From: an uncultured Collinsella sp.
GTDB lineage: Bacteria; Actinomycetota; Coriobacteriia; Coriobacteriales; Coriobacteriaceae
DNA: 25,641 bases
Direction of reading: 5' to 3'
NCBI GenBank assembly: GCA_900546085.1
Contig: URBS01000014.1
Span: 1 to 25,641 of the forward strand
The translations under genes were made by a program, and so were the position numbers. Below, one piece after another: positions 14,782 through 22,323 of the stretch. The notes below the pieces were generated by a model. It saw only the letters and a program-made list of their open reading frames with translations, searched no databases and had not been told where the DNA came from. Positions within the stretch are counted from its first letter, which is position 1; the number at the start of each line of letters is the position of its first letter.

Positions 14782-15693
14782 ATGCCCGCCTGCCCGCTGG
14801 TCGATTGCCATACTCATACCTCGTTCTCGGACGGGCACGCCTCGTTCGAGGACAACGTCCGTGCCGCTGCTGCCGCCGGCTGCCGCGTCATGGTCTCGAC
14901 CGACCACCTTACCCTGCCCGCCAGTATGGATGCTAACTGCGAGGTGCAGGTCGTCGAGGGCGACTTGCCGGCACATCGTTTGTCCTTTGAGGACGCCCGC
15001 AAACTCGCCGCGCAGATTGCGCCGGAGCTCACCTTTATCTACGGTTTTGAATGCGATTGGTACGAGGGCTGCGAGCCCTTGGTAGAGCACTGGTCCCAGG
15101 GCGCCGTCGTACGTCTGGGCAGCGTGCACTGGATTGGCAACCCGGGCGATATTGCGGCAGGCGCCGCGGGCACGGCAGGGACAGAGGACGTCGCGCGCCC
15201 CGATACACCCGATTCCCTTTGCGGTTGGATCGACGACGATACCAACCTGCATGTTTGGGAAAACTTAGGCGTGCGCGGCGTGTGGGAGTGCTACGTCGAC
15301 GACTGGTGCCGTGCTTGCGAAAGCTCACTCAACTTTGACGCGATGGCCCATCCCGACCTGGTCATGCGCTTTTCGAAGGACGGCTTTGCACCCGACTTTG
15401 ACCCCGCGCCGTTTTGGGAGCAGATGGCCGAATGCGCCCACGATACGGGTCGCCGCGTTGAGGTCTCGACCGCCGCACCGCGCAAGGGGCTCGACGATTA
15501 CTACCCCGCGACCGGGCTGTTGCGCCGCTTCGCCCATGCCGAGGTGCCCATCACCTTTGGCTCGGACGCGCACCGCGCCTGCAACATCTGCTGGAACATC
15601 CGCGAGGCCCAGGCCCACGCCTACGACTGCGGCTACCGGGCCTTCGATATCCCCCACCCCACCGGCGAATGGGAATCCACGCCCCTCGCCTAA
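14782..15693 (+). CDS. PHP-domain phosphatase, candidate histidinol-phosphatase (HisK type)
   Basis: A 303-aa PHP-superfamily phosphoesterase. The metal-binding motifs are VDCHTHTSFSDGH (Asp8, His10, His12), STDH (Asp41, His42), YGFECDW, GSVHWIG, MAHPDLV and GSDAHRACNIC. This is the layout of the trinuclear-metal HisK-type histidinol-phosphate phosphatases. AAGGAG precedes ATG 14782; a longer frame to 14716 lacks a ribosome site. It converges on hisE with 27 bp between stops. The his operon next door has no histidinol-phosphatase of its own, because HisB is only the dehydratase, so this gene is the best candidate for that step. Other PHP substrates cannot be excluded. Confidence 0.82.
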   Translation: MPACPLVDCHTHTSFSDGHASFEDNVRAAAAAGCRVMVSTDHLTLPASMDANCEVQVVEGDLPAHRLSFEDARKLAAQIAPELTFIYGFECDWYEGCEPLVEHWSQGAVVRLGSVHWIGNPGDIAAGAAGTAGTEDVARPDTPDSLCGWIDDDTNLHVWENLGVRGVWECYVDDWCRACESSLNFDAMAHPDLVMRFSKDGFAPDFDPAPFWEQMAECAHDTGRRVEVSTAAPRKGLDDYYPATGLLRRFAHAEVPITFGSDAHRACNICWNIREAQAHAYDCGYRAFDIPHPTGEWESTPLA

Positions 15694-15725
15694 CTAGTCG
15701 TTTAAGAACGTCCCCAATAACTAGT
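15691..15725. repeat. TAACTAGT direct repeat around the convergent stop codons
   Basis: TAACTAGT at 15691-15698 and at 15718-15725 enclose a 19-bp segment with GTTTAAGAAC and GTCCCC. The first copy supplies the TAA of the PHP gene, and the second holds the hisE stop on the other strand. ACTAGT is self-complementary, so the two copies can also pair as a hairpin. There is no clear T-tract terminator here. Confidence 0.5.
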
Positions 15726-16038
15726 GGCGGCGGGCGTTGAGTTCGCCGGCCAGCTCGTCGAGGGTGATGCCGTAGCGCTCGAGCGTCACGAGCAGGTGGT
15801 AGATCAGGTCGCCGGCCTCGTAGCGAATGTGATCGTGGTCGTTATCCTTGCAGGCCATGATCACCTCGCTCGCCTCCTCGGCAAGCTTCTTGAGCAGCTC
15901 GTCCTCGACGTCGGTCAGCAGGCGGGCGGTGTAGCTCTCCTGTGGCGATGCATCGCGACGACCGTGAATCACCTCGGCCAGGCCCGTCAGCGTCTCGCCG
16001 ATATTTCCCGGCTGCACGTTAGCTGTTCTGACTCCCAT
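15721..16038 (-). CDS. hisE: Phosphoribosyl-ATP pyrophosphatase
   Basis: A 105-aa enzyme for step 2 of histidine synthesis: PR-ATP to PR-AMP plus pyrophosphate. The all-alpha MazG-like fold is marked by YTARLLTDVEDELLKKLAEE, followed by ASEVIMACKDND and YEAGDLIYHLLVTLE, giving the EExxE and ExxD metal ligands. The length is usual for stand-alone HisE. In many bacteria it is fused to HisI; here the two are separate and a small unknown ORF lies between them. GAGAGG precedes the ATG at 16038. It is the last gene of the his operon. Confidence 0.96.
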   Translation of the reverse strand: MGVRTANVQPGNIGETLTGLAEVIHGRRDASPQESYTARLLTDVEDELLKKLAEEASEVIMACKDNDHDHIRYEAGDLIYHLLVTLERYGITLDELAGELNARRH

Positions 16039-16053
16039 GGTTATTTCCTCTCG

Positions 16054-16281
16054 TTACTGCAGCGTAAAGTAGGTACCGGTCTCATCGAACCGAGGCTTTG
16101 CGCCCTTTTTCTCAAAGAACTCGACGATGACGGCATGGGCCTCATCGAGCCTTTCCTTCTCGGCCTCGAGCCAAAGCGACTGCGCCCCGCAGGCATCAGT
16201 CAGGTGCACGCGGCATGGCACGCCCGCGCGGAGGAGCTCGGTGTTGCATTCGGCGACCTCGAACGGCGTCACGACTTTCAT
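16054..16281 (-). CDS. Small conserved-looking protein inside the his operon, function unknown
   Basis: A 75-aa soluble protein lying between hisI and hisE. Its ATG overlaps the hisI stop (ATGA) and it has the GGGGGAG ribosome site within the end of hisI, so it is translated as an operon member. It has one notable motif, HLTDACGAQSLWLE, then a charged helix and the end EFFEKKGAKPRFDETGTYFTLQ. From memory it resembles small proteins annotated as 'RDAC family' in related genomes; that name says nothing about function. The mixed alpha/beta composition and single conserved-looking Cys would suit a binding or accessory protein. A role in histidine synthesis is suggested only by position. Confidence 0.75.
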   Translation of the reverse strand: MKVVTPFEVAECNTELLRAGVPCRVHLTDACGAQSLWLEAEKERLDEAHAVIVEFFEKKGAKPRFDETGTYFTLQ

Positions 16282-16619
16282 CGCACTCCCCCTTCCACGC
16301 GCTTAAAGAAGCAGGTACGGTTGCCGGTATGGCAGGCCGGGCCCGGCGAGTCCACCTTGACCAGCAGCGTATCGCTATCGCAGTCGGCCCAGAGCTCCTT
16401 GACCTCTTGCATGTTGCCACTCGTCGCGCCCTTGTTCCAGAGCTCCTGACGGCTGCGACTCCAAAACCACGTGGTCCCGGTCTTGAGCGTCAGCCCCACC
16501 GACTCCTCGTTCATCCAGGCAACCATAAGCACCTCACCAGTGTCATACTGCTGAACCACACAAGGAATCAGCCCGCGGGCGTCGTACGTAAGATCAGACG
16601 CTTCTATTACCTCAGTCAT
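16278..16619 (-). CDS. hisI: Phosphoribosyl-AMP cyclohydrolase
   Basis: A 113-aa zinc enzyme that opens the adenine ring of PR-AMP (step 3). The family motifs are VVQQYDTGEVLMVAWMN, TTWFWSRSRQELWNKGATSG, DCDSDTLLVKV and GPACHTGNRTCFF, giving the Asp and Cys metal ligands. Two adjacent ATGs (16622 and 16619) follow GGGAGAA. The second has better spacing and is used here; the first would add one Met. The frame runs much further upstream, but that part is the antisense of the repeat element at 16669. It is separated from hisF by 148 bp, an unusually wide gap in this compact operon. Confidence 0.96.
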   Translation of the reverse strand: MTEVIEASDLTYDARGLIPCVVQQYDTGEVLMVAWMNEESVGLTLKTGTTWFWSRSRQELWNKGATSGNMQEVKELWADCDSDTLLVKVDSPGPACHTGNRTCFFKRVEGGVR

Positions 16620-16664
16620 CATTTCTCCCAAGTAATTACCGTAAACATCGCAGGTCGGCGAGGG

Positions 16665-16757
16665 TTGTCCAGGTGCCGCAGGTTGTCGCGAAAGAGGAGC
16701 GACGCGTACTTTGGTACGCGAGCGACGGTTTGAGCGGCAAGATGCGGTGCCTGGGCA
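16665..16757. repeat. Structured inverted-repeat element between hisF and hisI
   Basis: The outer arms are CCAGGTGCCGCA (16669-16680) and TGCGGTGCCTGG (16743-16754). They pair fully with two G-U pairs on plus-strand RNA, but give two A-C mismatches on the his mRNA strand. Inside are a 7-bp hairpin CGCGTAC-TTTG-GTACGCG (16703-16720), and GTCGC (16685-16689), which can pair with GCGAC at either 16699-16703 or 16722-16726. The AGGTGCCG core is shared with 4751 and 4779. It looks like a dispersed element inserted in the operon. Confidence 0.7.
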
Positions 16758-16767
16758 AGCCGCAGCG

Positions 16768-17550
16768 CTAGAAGTCCAACCTGACAGGGATGCCTTGAGA
16801 GGCCATATATTCTTTGACTTCGCGAATGCTGAAAGTTCCAAAGTGAAAGACGCTGGCCGCCAGTACGGCGTCGGCTTCGCCCTCGATCACGCCCTCGGCA
16901 AAATGCTCGAGCGTGCCCACGCCGCCGCTTGCGATCACCGGGATCGGCACCGCGCGCGCCACGGCGCGGGTGAGTGCCAGGTCGAAGCCAGCCTTGGTGC
17001 CGTCGCGATCCATGCTGGTGAGCAAGATCTCACCGGCGCCGCGACGAGCCGCTTCCTCGGCCCACGCCACCGCATCGATACCCGTGGCGTTGCGACCGCC
17101 CGCCGTGAAGACCTCCCACTTGTCGGCATCCGGCTGACCGGGCAGGCCCACGCGCTTGGCATCAATCGCCACGACCACGGCCTGGCTGCCAAACGCCGCG
17201 GCGGCCTGGCTGATCAACGACGGATCGCGCACGGCGGCAGAGTTAAGCGACACCTTGTCGGCACCGGCGGCAACCATGGTTCGCATGCCCGCCAAGTCGC
17301 GGAAACCGCCGCCCACGGTATAGGGAATAGCGAGCTCCTCGGCCGCGTGCGCCGCCATCTCGATGGTCGTCGCGCGGTTGTCGCTCGTCGCGGTAATGTC
17401 CAGGAAGACGACCTCGTCTGCACCCTCGCGGTCGTAGGCGCGCGCCAGCTCCACCGGGTCGCCAGCATCGCGCAGGCTCACAAAGTTGACGCCCTTGACC
17501 ACGCGGCCGTCCTTAACATCCAGACAGGGAATCACGCGTTTGGCAAGCAT
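16768..17550 (-). CDS. hisF: Imidazole glycerol phosphate synthase, cyclase subunit
   Basis: A 260-aa (beta/alpha)8 barrel that uses ammonia from HisH to make imidazole glycerol phosphate and AICAR from PRFAR. It starts MLAKRVIPCLDVKDGRVVKG with catalytic Asp11. The second catalytic Asp is in SMDRDGTKAGFD (Asp183), and the phosphate loops VGGGFRD and ASGGVGTLEHF are present. The C-terminal half repeats the N-terminal half, as in all HisA/HisF barrels. Only 3 bp separate it from hisA, with GGAG inside the end of hisA. It needs HisH, encoded two genes upstream, as partner. Confidence 0.98.
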   Translation of the reverse strand: MLAKRVIPCLDVKDGRVVKGVNFVSLRDAGDPVELARAYDREGADEVVFLDITATSDNRATTIEMAAHAAEELAIPYTVGGGFRDLAGMRTMVAAGADKVSLNSAAVRDPSLISQAAAAFGSQAVVVAIDAKRVGLPGQPDADKWEVFTAGGRNATGIDAVAWAEEAARRGAGEILLTSMDRDGTKAGFDLALTRAVARAVPIPVIASGGVGTLEHFAEGVIEGEADAVLAASVFHFGTFSIREVKEYMASQGIPVRLDF

Positions 17551-17553
17551 GGG

Positions 17554-18297
17554 CTACTCCTTCCCTCGGGCGGCGGCCAACGCCTGGGCCAGCGTAAAGT
17601 TGCCCTCGTAGAGCGCACGACCGGTAATGGCACCCTCGATGGCATCCTCGCCCACCGCGGCCAGTGCGCGGATATCGTCGAGCGTCGAGATGCCGCCCGA
17701 AGCCACGACGGGAAAGCCCGCGACCTCGGCCACATGGCGATACGCCGCCACGTCGATGCCCGTCTGCATGCCATCGCGCGCGATGTCGGTATACACCAGA
17801 TGCTTAAAGCCCAGCTCGGTGAGCTGCGCCACGGCGTCGTCGAGCGCCACACCCGCGCCGTCGCGCCAACCATTCACCTTGACCTGGCCGTCACGGACGG
17901 CAATGTCTGCCACCAGTAACTCGCCAAAGCCTTGCGCCGCCACCTCGGCAAATCCCGGCTCGGTCACGAGCACCGTGCCTAGCGCGATGCGACGCGCGCC
18001 GTAGCCGGCCAGCTCGTCGATGCGCGCGAGCGAACGAACGCCGCCGCCCACGTCCGCGGACAGACCGTCGACGCCGCAGATGGCCTTAATCGCTGCCGAG
18101 TTGGCAGCGCACGCGTCCTCGTCCTCGCCAAAGGCAGCGGACAGGTCGACGACGTGCACCCAGCTCGCGCCCTGCTCGGCAAAGGAGCGGGCAACGGCCA
18201 CGGGGTCGTCAGAATATACCTTGCAGCGGCTGCGGTCGCCGCGCTCCAGGCGCACGACCTTGCCGCCGATCAAATCGATTGCGGGAAACAGAATCAT
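17554..18297 (-). CDS. hisA: ProFAR isomerase (phosphoribosylformimino-AICAR-P isomerase)
   Basis: A 247-aa (beta/alpha)8 barrel for step 4 of histidine synthesis. It opens MILFPAIDLIGGKVVRLERG with the catalytic base Asp8. The second catalytic Asp lies in LVYTDIARDGMQTGID, and the phosphate sites are DVGGGVRS and VASGGISTLDD. Actinobacteria sometimes use the dual-function PriA in place of HisA and TrpF. The sequence alone does not settle that here, and no trp gene is in view. ATG 18297 overlaps the hisH stop (ATGA), with a GAGGGGG ribosome site inside hisH. Confidence 0.95.
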   Translation of the reverse strand: MILFPAIDLIGGKVVRLERGDRSRCKVYSDDPVAVARSFAEQGASWVHVVDLSAAFGEDEDACAANSAAIKAICGVDGLSADVGGGVRSLARIDELAGYGARRIALGTVLVTEPGFAEVAAQGFGELLVADIAVRDGQVKVNGWRDGAGVALDDAVAQLTELGFKHLVYTDIARDGMQTGIDVAAYRHVAEVAGFPVVASGGISTLDDIRALAAVGEDAIEGAITGRALYEGNFTLAQALAAARGKE

Positions 18298-18995
18298 CGG
18301 CCGGCCCCCTCGACGATGCTCACGAAGTTCTTAAGGATGCGCTGACCCAGCGCAGAGGATTTCTCGGGATGGAACTGGCAGCCCCACACGTTGCCGTGGC
18401 GCACGATGCACGGGAAGCTCCGTGTATAGTGCGTGCGCGCCAACACATCGGCGGCATCGACGTCGTCGGCCACCGCGTAGCTGTGAGTGAAATACATGTT
18501 GGCGCCCTCGGCAAAACCGGCAAGCAACGGATCGGCCGCACCGGCGGGCGTCATGCGCACCTGGTCCCAGCCCACGTGCGGGACCTTCAGACAGCTCGAC
18601 TCCAGGTGCGTGCACGAGCCACGCATGATGCCCAGGCCATCGACCCAGGGACCACCGGCCTGCTCGGAGGCATCGTCGTCCGCGTCCGCGTCCTCGTTCG
18701 CAGGCACGCCCTCGTTGCCGCGCTCAAAAAACAGCTGAAGGCCCAGGCAGATGCCGAGCAGCGGAGTTCCGGCGACAACGGCACCGAGCACCGCGTCCGC
18801 CTCGCCGCTCTGGCGCATAAAGGCGATCGCGTCATAGAACGCGCCCACACCCGGGATGACCAGGCCGTCGGCGCGGCGGATTTGCTCCGGGTCGTCCGAT
18901 GTACAGGCGGCGGCACCGGCGCGCGCAAGCCCGCGCACGACGCTCGACAAGTTGCCCTTGTGGTAGTCGACCACCACGATCTTCGGTTCGCCCAC
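18294..18995 (-). CDS. hisH: Imidazole glycerol phosphate synthase, glutamine amidotransferase subunit
   Basis: A 233-aa class I glutaminase that feeds ammonia to HisF. The catalytic triad is Cys83 in LLGICLGLQLF with His209 and Glu211 in QFHPEKSS; IPGVGAFYDA is the oxyanion-side loop. GTG 18995 is chosen as start: GAGGAGGAGGGG precedes it and the protein begins directly at the first strand (EPKIVVVDYHKGN). Residues about 97-116 form an acidic insertion (NEDADADDDASE) after the nucleophile elbow. Typical HisH of about 200 residues lacks this, so it accounts for part of the extra length. The stop overlaps the start of hisA. Confidence 0.95.
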   Translation of the reverse strand: MGEPKIVVVDYHKGNLSSVVRGLARAGAAACTSDDPEQIRRADGLVIPGVGAFYDAIAFMRQSGEADAVLGAVVAGTPLLGICLGLQLFFERGNEGVPANEDADADDDASEQAGGPWVDGLGIMRGSCTHLESSCLKVPHVGWDQVRMTPAGAADPLLAGFAEGANMYFTHSYAVADDVDAADVLARTHYTRSFPCIVRHGNVWGCQFHPEKSSALGQRILKNFVSIVEGAGR

Positions 18996-19020
18996 GCGAC
19001 CCCTCCTCCTCGTCTTGTCC

Positions 19021-19075
19021 AAAACCACCACAAAGGGGACAGGCACCTTCGTAGTGGTTTTACCTTTGTAGCGGT
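19021..19075. repeat. Three copies of a 13-bp motif between hisB and hisH
   Basis: Plus-strand ACCACCACAAAGG (19024-19036) and its inverted relatives CCTTCGTAGTGGT (19046-19058) and CCTTTGTAGCGGT (19063-19075). AAAACCAC (19021-19028) and GTGGTTTT (19054-19061) can form a hairpin enclosing GGGGACAGGCACC. The third copy runs into the hisB stop codon. The function is unknown; it could be a mobile hairpin or an intra-operon control site. Confidence 0.55.
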
Positions 19076-19662
19076 TACAGCGAGCCCTTGGTGCTGGGGA
19101 TGCCCTGCACGCGGGGATCGAGCTCGCAGGCGTGGCGCATCGTGCGGCCCACGGCCTTAAAGGCGGCCTCGATAATGTGATGCGAGTTACCGCCCGCCAG
19201 TTCGCGAACGTGCAGCGTGAGCTTGGCATCGCGCGCGAAGGCGTAGAAGAACTCGATGGCCAGCTCGGTATCAAAGCTGCCCACGCGCTCGGTGGGCACG
19301 GGCAGCTCGCAGTAGGCCTGCCCGCGGCCCGAAATATCAACAGCAGCCATCACAAGCGTCTCGTCCATGGCGATCGCCGCGTCGGCAAAGCGCGTAATGC
19401 CCGCCTTGTCGCCCAGCGCCTGACAAAACGCCTCGCCCAGCACAATACCCGTGTCCTCGACGGTGTGGTGCGCATCGACCTCCACGTCGCCCACCGCGTG
19501 CACCGTCAGATCGAACAGACCATGGCGGCCAAAGGCGTTGAGCATGTGGTCGAAAAACGGCACGCCGGTCGAGATATCGCACACGCCGCTTCCGTCCAGG
19601 TCGAGCTTTACGACAATGTCGGTCTCGCCCGTCTTGCGGGTTACCTCGGCATAGCGGTCCAT
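19075..19662 (-). CDS. hisB: Imidazoleglycerol-phosphate dehydratase
   Basis: A 195-aa manganese enzyme for the dehydration of imidazole glycerol phosphate. The His-rich metal motifs are STGVPFFDHMLNAFGRHG, VDAHHTVEDTGI and NSHHIIEAAFKAVGR, with MDETLVMAAVDISGR between. The length is that of the monofunctional enzyme: there is no N-terminal HAD phosphatase domain as in the bifunctional E. coli HisB, so histidinol-phosphate phosphatase must come from elsewhere. GGAGGAGAT precedes the ATG, which directly follows the hisC stop codon. Confidence 0.98.
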   Translation of the reverse strand: MDRYAEVTRKTGETDIVVKLDLDGSGVCDISTGVPFFDHMLNAFGRHGLFDLTVHAVGDVEVDAHHTVEDTGIVLGEAFCQALGDKAGITRFADAAIAMDETLVMAAVDISGRGQAYCELPVPTERVGSFDTELAIEFFYAFARDAKLTLHVRELAGGNSHHIIEAAFKAVGRTMRHACELDPRVQGIPSTKGSL

Positions 19663-20778
19663 CTACATCTCCTCCTTCACCAGCGCGGCAAACGCGGCCA
19701 GCACCTCGTCGTTTTCCTGCGGGGTGCCCACGGTAATGCGCAGGCAGTCCGCGAGCCCCGGCGCGTAGCTAAAGTCGCGCACCAGAATCGAATACTCGTC
19801 GCACAGACGCTCGCGCACGCGCGTGGCATGCGGCGTGCGCACGAGCACAAAATTCGCCGCGCTCGGCCATGCCTCCACGGGCATGCCCTCGGCAGCCATT
19901 GCGCGCAGGGCGCACAACTCGCGCTCGCGCTCGGATGCAACTTGTGCCACCACGGGTGCATACGCATCGCGGGCACGCACGCAGGCAAGCGCTGCGGCCT
20001 GGCTCAGCACATTGACCGAATAGATCTGGCGAATCGCCGCGAACACATCGATGACCTCGGGCGCCGCGATCACATAGCCCAGACGCGTGCCGGCGGCGCC
20101 GAACGCCTTGGACAGCGTGTGCAGAATCACCAGGTTGGGATGCTCGGCGATAAGGCCTTGCGCCGTGGTTGCCGCGCCAAACGAATCGTCGGCAAACTCA
20201 ACGTAGGCCTCGTCGACCATCACCATGCCGGGGCATGCATCGCACAGGGCCGCGACAAAGTCGAGCGACACCACATCGCCCGTGGGATTATTGGGCGAGG
20301 TCACGATTGCCAGGTTGCACTCGGGCGCCGCTGCGAGCACAGCCGCTTGGTCGAGCTCAAAGGTCGCCGGGTCGCGCCACACATCGCGCACTTCAGTCTG
20401 GCACAGAGACGCAAAGAACGCATACTCGCTAAAGCACGGCGGGCAGTTGAGCAGGGTCCTCCCCGCGCCGCCAAACGCCAGCAGACAGTTATAGAGCAGC
20501 TCGTCACCGCCGTTGCCCACGCAGATATTCTCGCGCGTCACGCCATGCCAAGCGGCAAGCTCGTCGCGCAGGTCGTTGGACATGGGGTCGGGATAGCGGT
20601 TGAGCGGCGTGGAGGCAAGCGCCGCATCAACCGCCTCGCGCACGCCGGCCGGCACGGGGTAGGTGTTCTCGTTGGCCGAAAGGTTGATGCGCGTGGGCGT
20701 AAAGTTGGGATCGTAGGGCTCGATGCCTGCCAGATAGGGCTGGACGAGCTCCTTCATGCGCGGCGTGAGTTCGGCCAT
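19663..20778 (-). CDS. hisC: Histidinol-phosphate aminotransferase
   Basis: A 371-aa fold-type I PLP enzyme that moves an amino group from glutamate to imidazole acetol phosphate. The Schiff-base lysine is Lys224 in HTLSKAFGAAGTRLGY. SPNNPTGDVV binds the carboxylate and cofactor, and VDEAYVEF carries the PLP-nitrogen Asp. The N terminus includes LSANENTYPVP, typical for HisC. The ATG immediately follows the hisD stop, with GGGGAGG inside the end of hisD, indicating coupled translation. Confidence 0.97.
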   Translation of the reverse strand: MAELTPRMKELVQPYLAGIEPYDPNFTPTRINLSANENTYPVPAGVREAVDAALASTPLNRYPDPMSNDLRDELAAWHGVTRENICVGNGGDELLYNCLLAFGGAGRTLLNCPPCFSEYAFFASLCQTEVRDVWRDPATFELDQAAVLAAAPECNLAIVTSPNNPTGDVVSLDFVAALCDACPGMVMVDEAYVEFADDSFGAATTAQGLIAEHPNLVILHTLSKAFGAAGTRLGYVIAAPEVIDVFAAIRQIYSVNVLSQAAALACVRARDAYAPVVAQVASERERELCALRAMAAEGMPVEAWPSAANFVLVRTPHATRVRERLCDEYSILVRDFSYAPGLADCLRITVGTPQENDEVLAAFAALVKEEM

Positions 20779-22218
20779 TTAGGCCTCCCCACCGGTCACA
20801 CCGGCGCCATCCGCGCCCGCAGCCGCCGTCAGGTCCACGCCCTCGGCGACCGTCGCCACGGCGTCGCCCGGCCAGGCAACCTTAGTCAGGTCGGCCGCGG
20901 CCAGCGACTCGGCACTCACGGCATCCTCGCCCCGCTCCAGCACACGGCGACGCAGAGCGGCGGAAAGCGCGTGTGCCCACAGGCCCTCAGCCTCGGCCAG
21001 ACGCTGCGTAGCAGGAGCGTCGGAGAGCAGACCTTCGGGCGTATAGCAAATGACGCTCGAGCGCTTAACGAACTCTTCGACCGAAAGCGGGTTGGAGAAC
21101 ATGGCCGTGCCGCCGGTCGGCAGCGTGTGGTTGGGGCCGGCGACGTAATCGCCGAGCGGCTCGGAGCTCCAAGCGCCCACAAAGATGGCGCCGGCGTTGC
21201 GAATGCCGCCGAGCAGGCCCATCGCGTCCTTGCAATGCAGCTCCAGGTGCTCGGGCGCCACGGTGTTCACCGCCTCGATGGCGGCAGCCATGTCGGCGGC
21301 AACCACGATGGTGCCCTCGTTATCGAGCGAGGCGCGCGTGATCTCGGCGCGCGGGGACTGCGCCACCAGGATGTCGATGCCGGCCTCGACCTCGCGCGCA
21401 AACTGCTCGTCGCAGGTCACCAGATAGCAGGCTGCCAGCGGATCGTGCTCGGCCTGCGCCATCAGGTCGGCCGCGACCACCATAGGTTTGGCCGAGGCAT
21501 CGGCCAGCACGCAGACCTCGGAGGGACCGGCGACCATGTCGATACCCACGTCGCCCGAGACAATCTGCTTGGCCGCGGCAACAAAGGCGTTGCCCGGGCC
21601 GGTGATTTTGTCGACGCGCGGAATGGTCTCGGTGCCGTACGCCAGCGCGGCCACGGCCTGGGCGCCGCCCACCATATAGATCTCGTCCACGCCGCCGAGC
21701 TTTGCCGCGGCGAGCGTGTAGGGGCTGATCAGGCCGTCTTTTTGCGGCGGGGTCACCATAACTACGCGCTTGACGCCGGCGACCTTGGCGGGAATGGCAT
21801 TCATGAGCACGGTGGAGGGATACTGCGCGCGGCCGCCCGGCACATAGATGCCGGCGGCAGCGAGCGGGGTCACCTTAACGCCGAGCATCGTGCCGTCCGC
21901 ACGCGTGGTAAACCAGCTCTGCTCGACCTCGCGCTGGTGGAATTCACGAATCTGACGCGCGGCCTTCTCGAGCGCGGCGACAAAGACAGGGTCGAGGCCT
22001 TCGAGCGCGGCATCGATCTGCTCTTGCGGCAGACGGAAGCTCTGCAGCTCGACACCGTCAAAACGCTGACAGTAATCGCGCACCGCGGCATCGCCGTTGG
22101 CGCGCACGTTGGCCACGATATCGCGGGCGGCGTCGACGATGTTTTGCGGCAGCACACCCTTGCGGTTGAGCTGGTTGGTAACGAGGCGCTCACCGGGAAC
22201 AAGCTTGATGGTCTTCAT
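20779..22218 (-). CDS. hisD: Histidinol dehydrogenase
   Basis: A 479-aa zinc enzyme that performs the last two oxidations, histidinol to histidine, with NAD+. The conserved blocks are YVPGGRAQYPSTVLMNAIPA, ITGPGNAFVAAAK, DMVAGPSEVCVLAD, QAEHDPLA (zinc/His), VAPEHLEL (catalytic Glu-His) and GPNHTLPTGG (zinc His). The core ends near residue 435. The last 40-45 residues (Ala/Gly/Asp-rich, ending GAGVTGGEA) extend beyond the usual length and look disordered. GGGGAT precedes the ATG. A 105-bp gap separates it from hisZG. Confidence 0.98.
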   Translation of the reverse strand: MKTIKLVPGERLVTNQLNRKGVLPQNIVDAARDIVANVRANGDAAVRDYCQRFDGVELQSFRLPQEQIDAALEGLDPVFVAALEKAARQIREFHQREVEQSWFTTRADGTMLGVKVTPLAAAGIYVPGGRAQYPSTVLMNAIPAKVAGVKRVVMVTPPQKDGLISPYTLAAAKLGGVDEIYMVGGAQAVAALAYGTETIPRVDKITGPGNAFVAAAKQIVSGDVGIDMVAGPSEVCVLADASAKPMVVAADLMAQAEHDPLAACYLVTCDEQFAREVEAGIDILVAQSPRAEITRASLDNEGTIVVAADMAAAIEAVNTVAPEHLELHCKDAMGLLGGIRNAGAIFVGAWSSEPLGDYVAGPNHTLPTGGTAMFSNPLSVEEFVKRSSVICYTPEGLLSDAPATQRLAEAEGLWAHALSAALRRRVLERGEDAVSAESLAAADLTKVAWPGDAVATVAEGVDLTAAAGADGAGVTGGEA

Positions 22219-22323
22219 ATCGGTATCCCCTATCGGTCGAGGTTGTGTTCGAAAAACGAGAGGCCGGGCGGCGGCGCCAATCGGCCCGCAGCCCGTACGT
22301 TGGGGCGCCCGTGCGCGCTCGCG

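Noticed and set aside
18996..19340. N-terminal extension of HisH upstream of GTG 18995
   Set aside because: The extra frame overlaps hisB and the spacer, lacks family similarity, and a strong ribosome site precedes the GTG.
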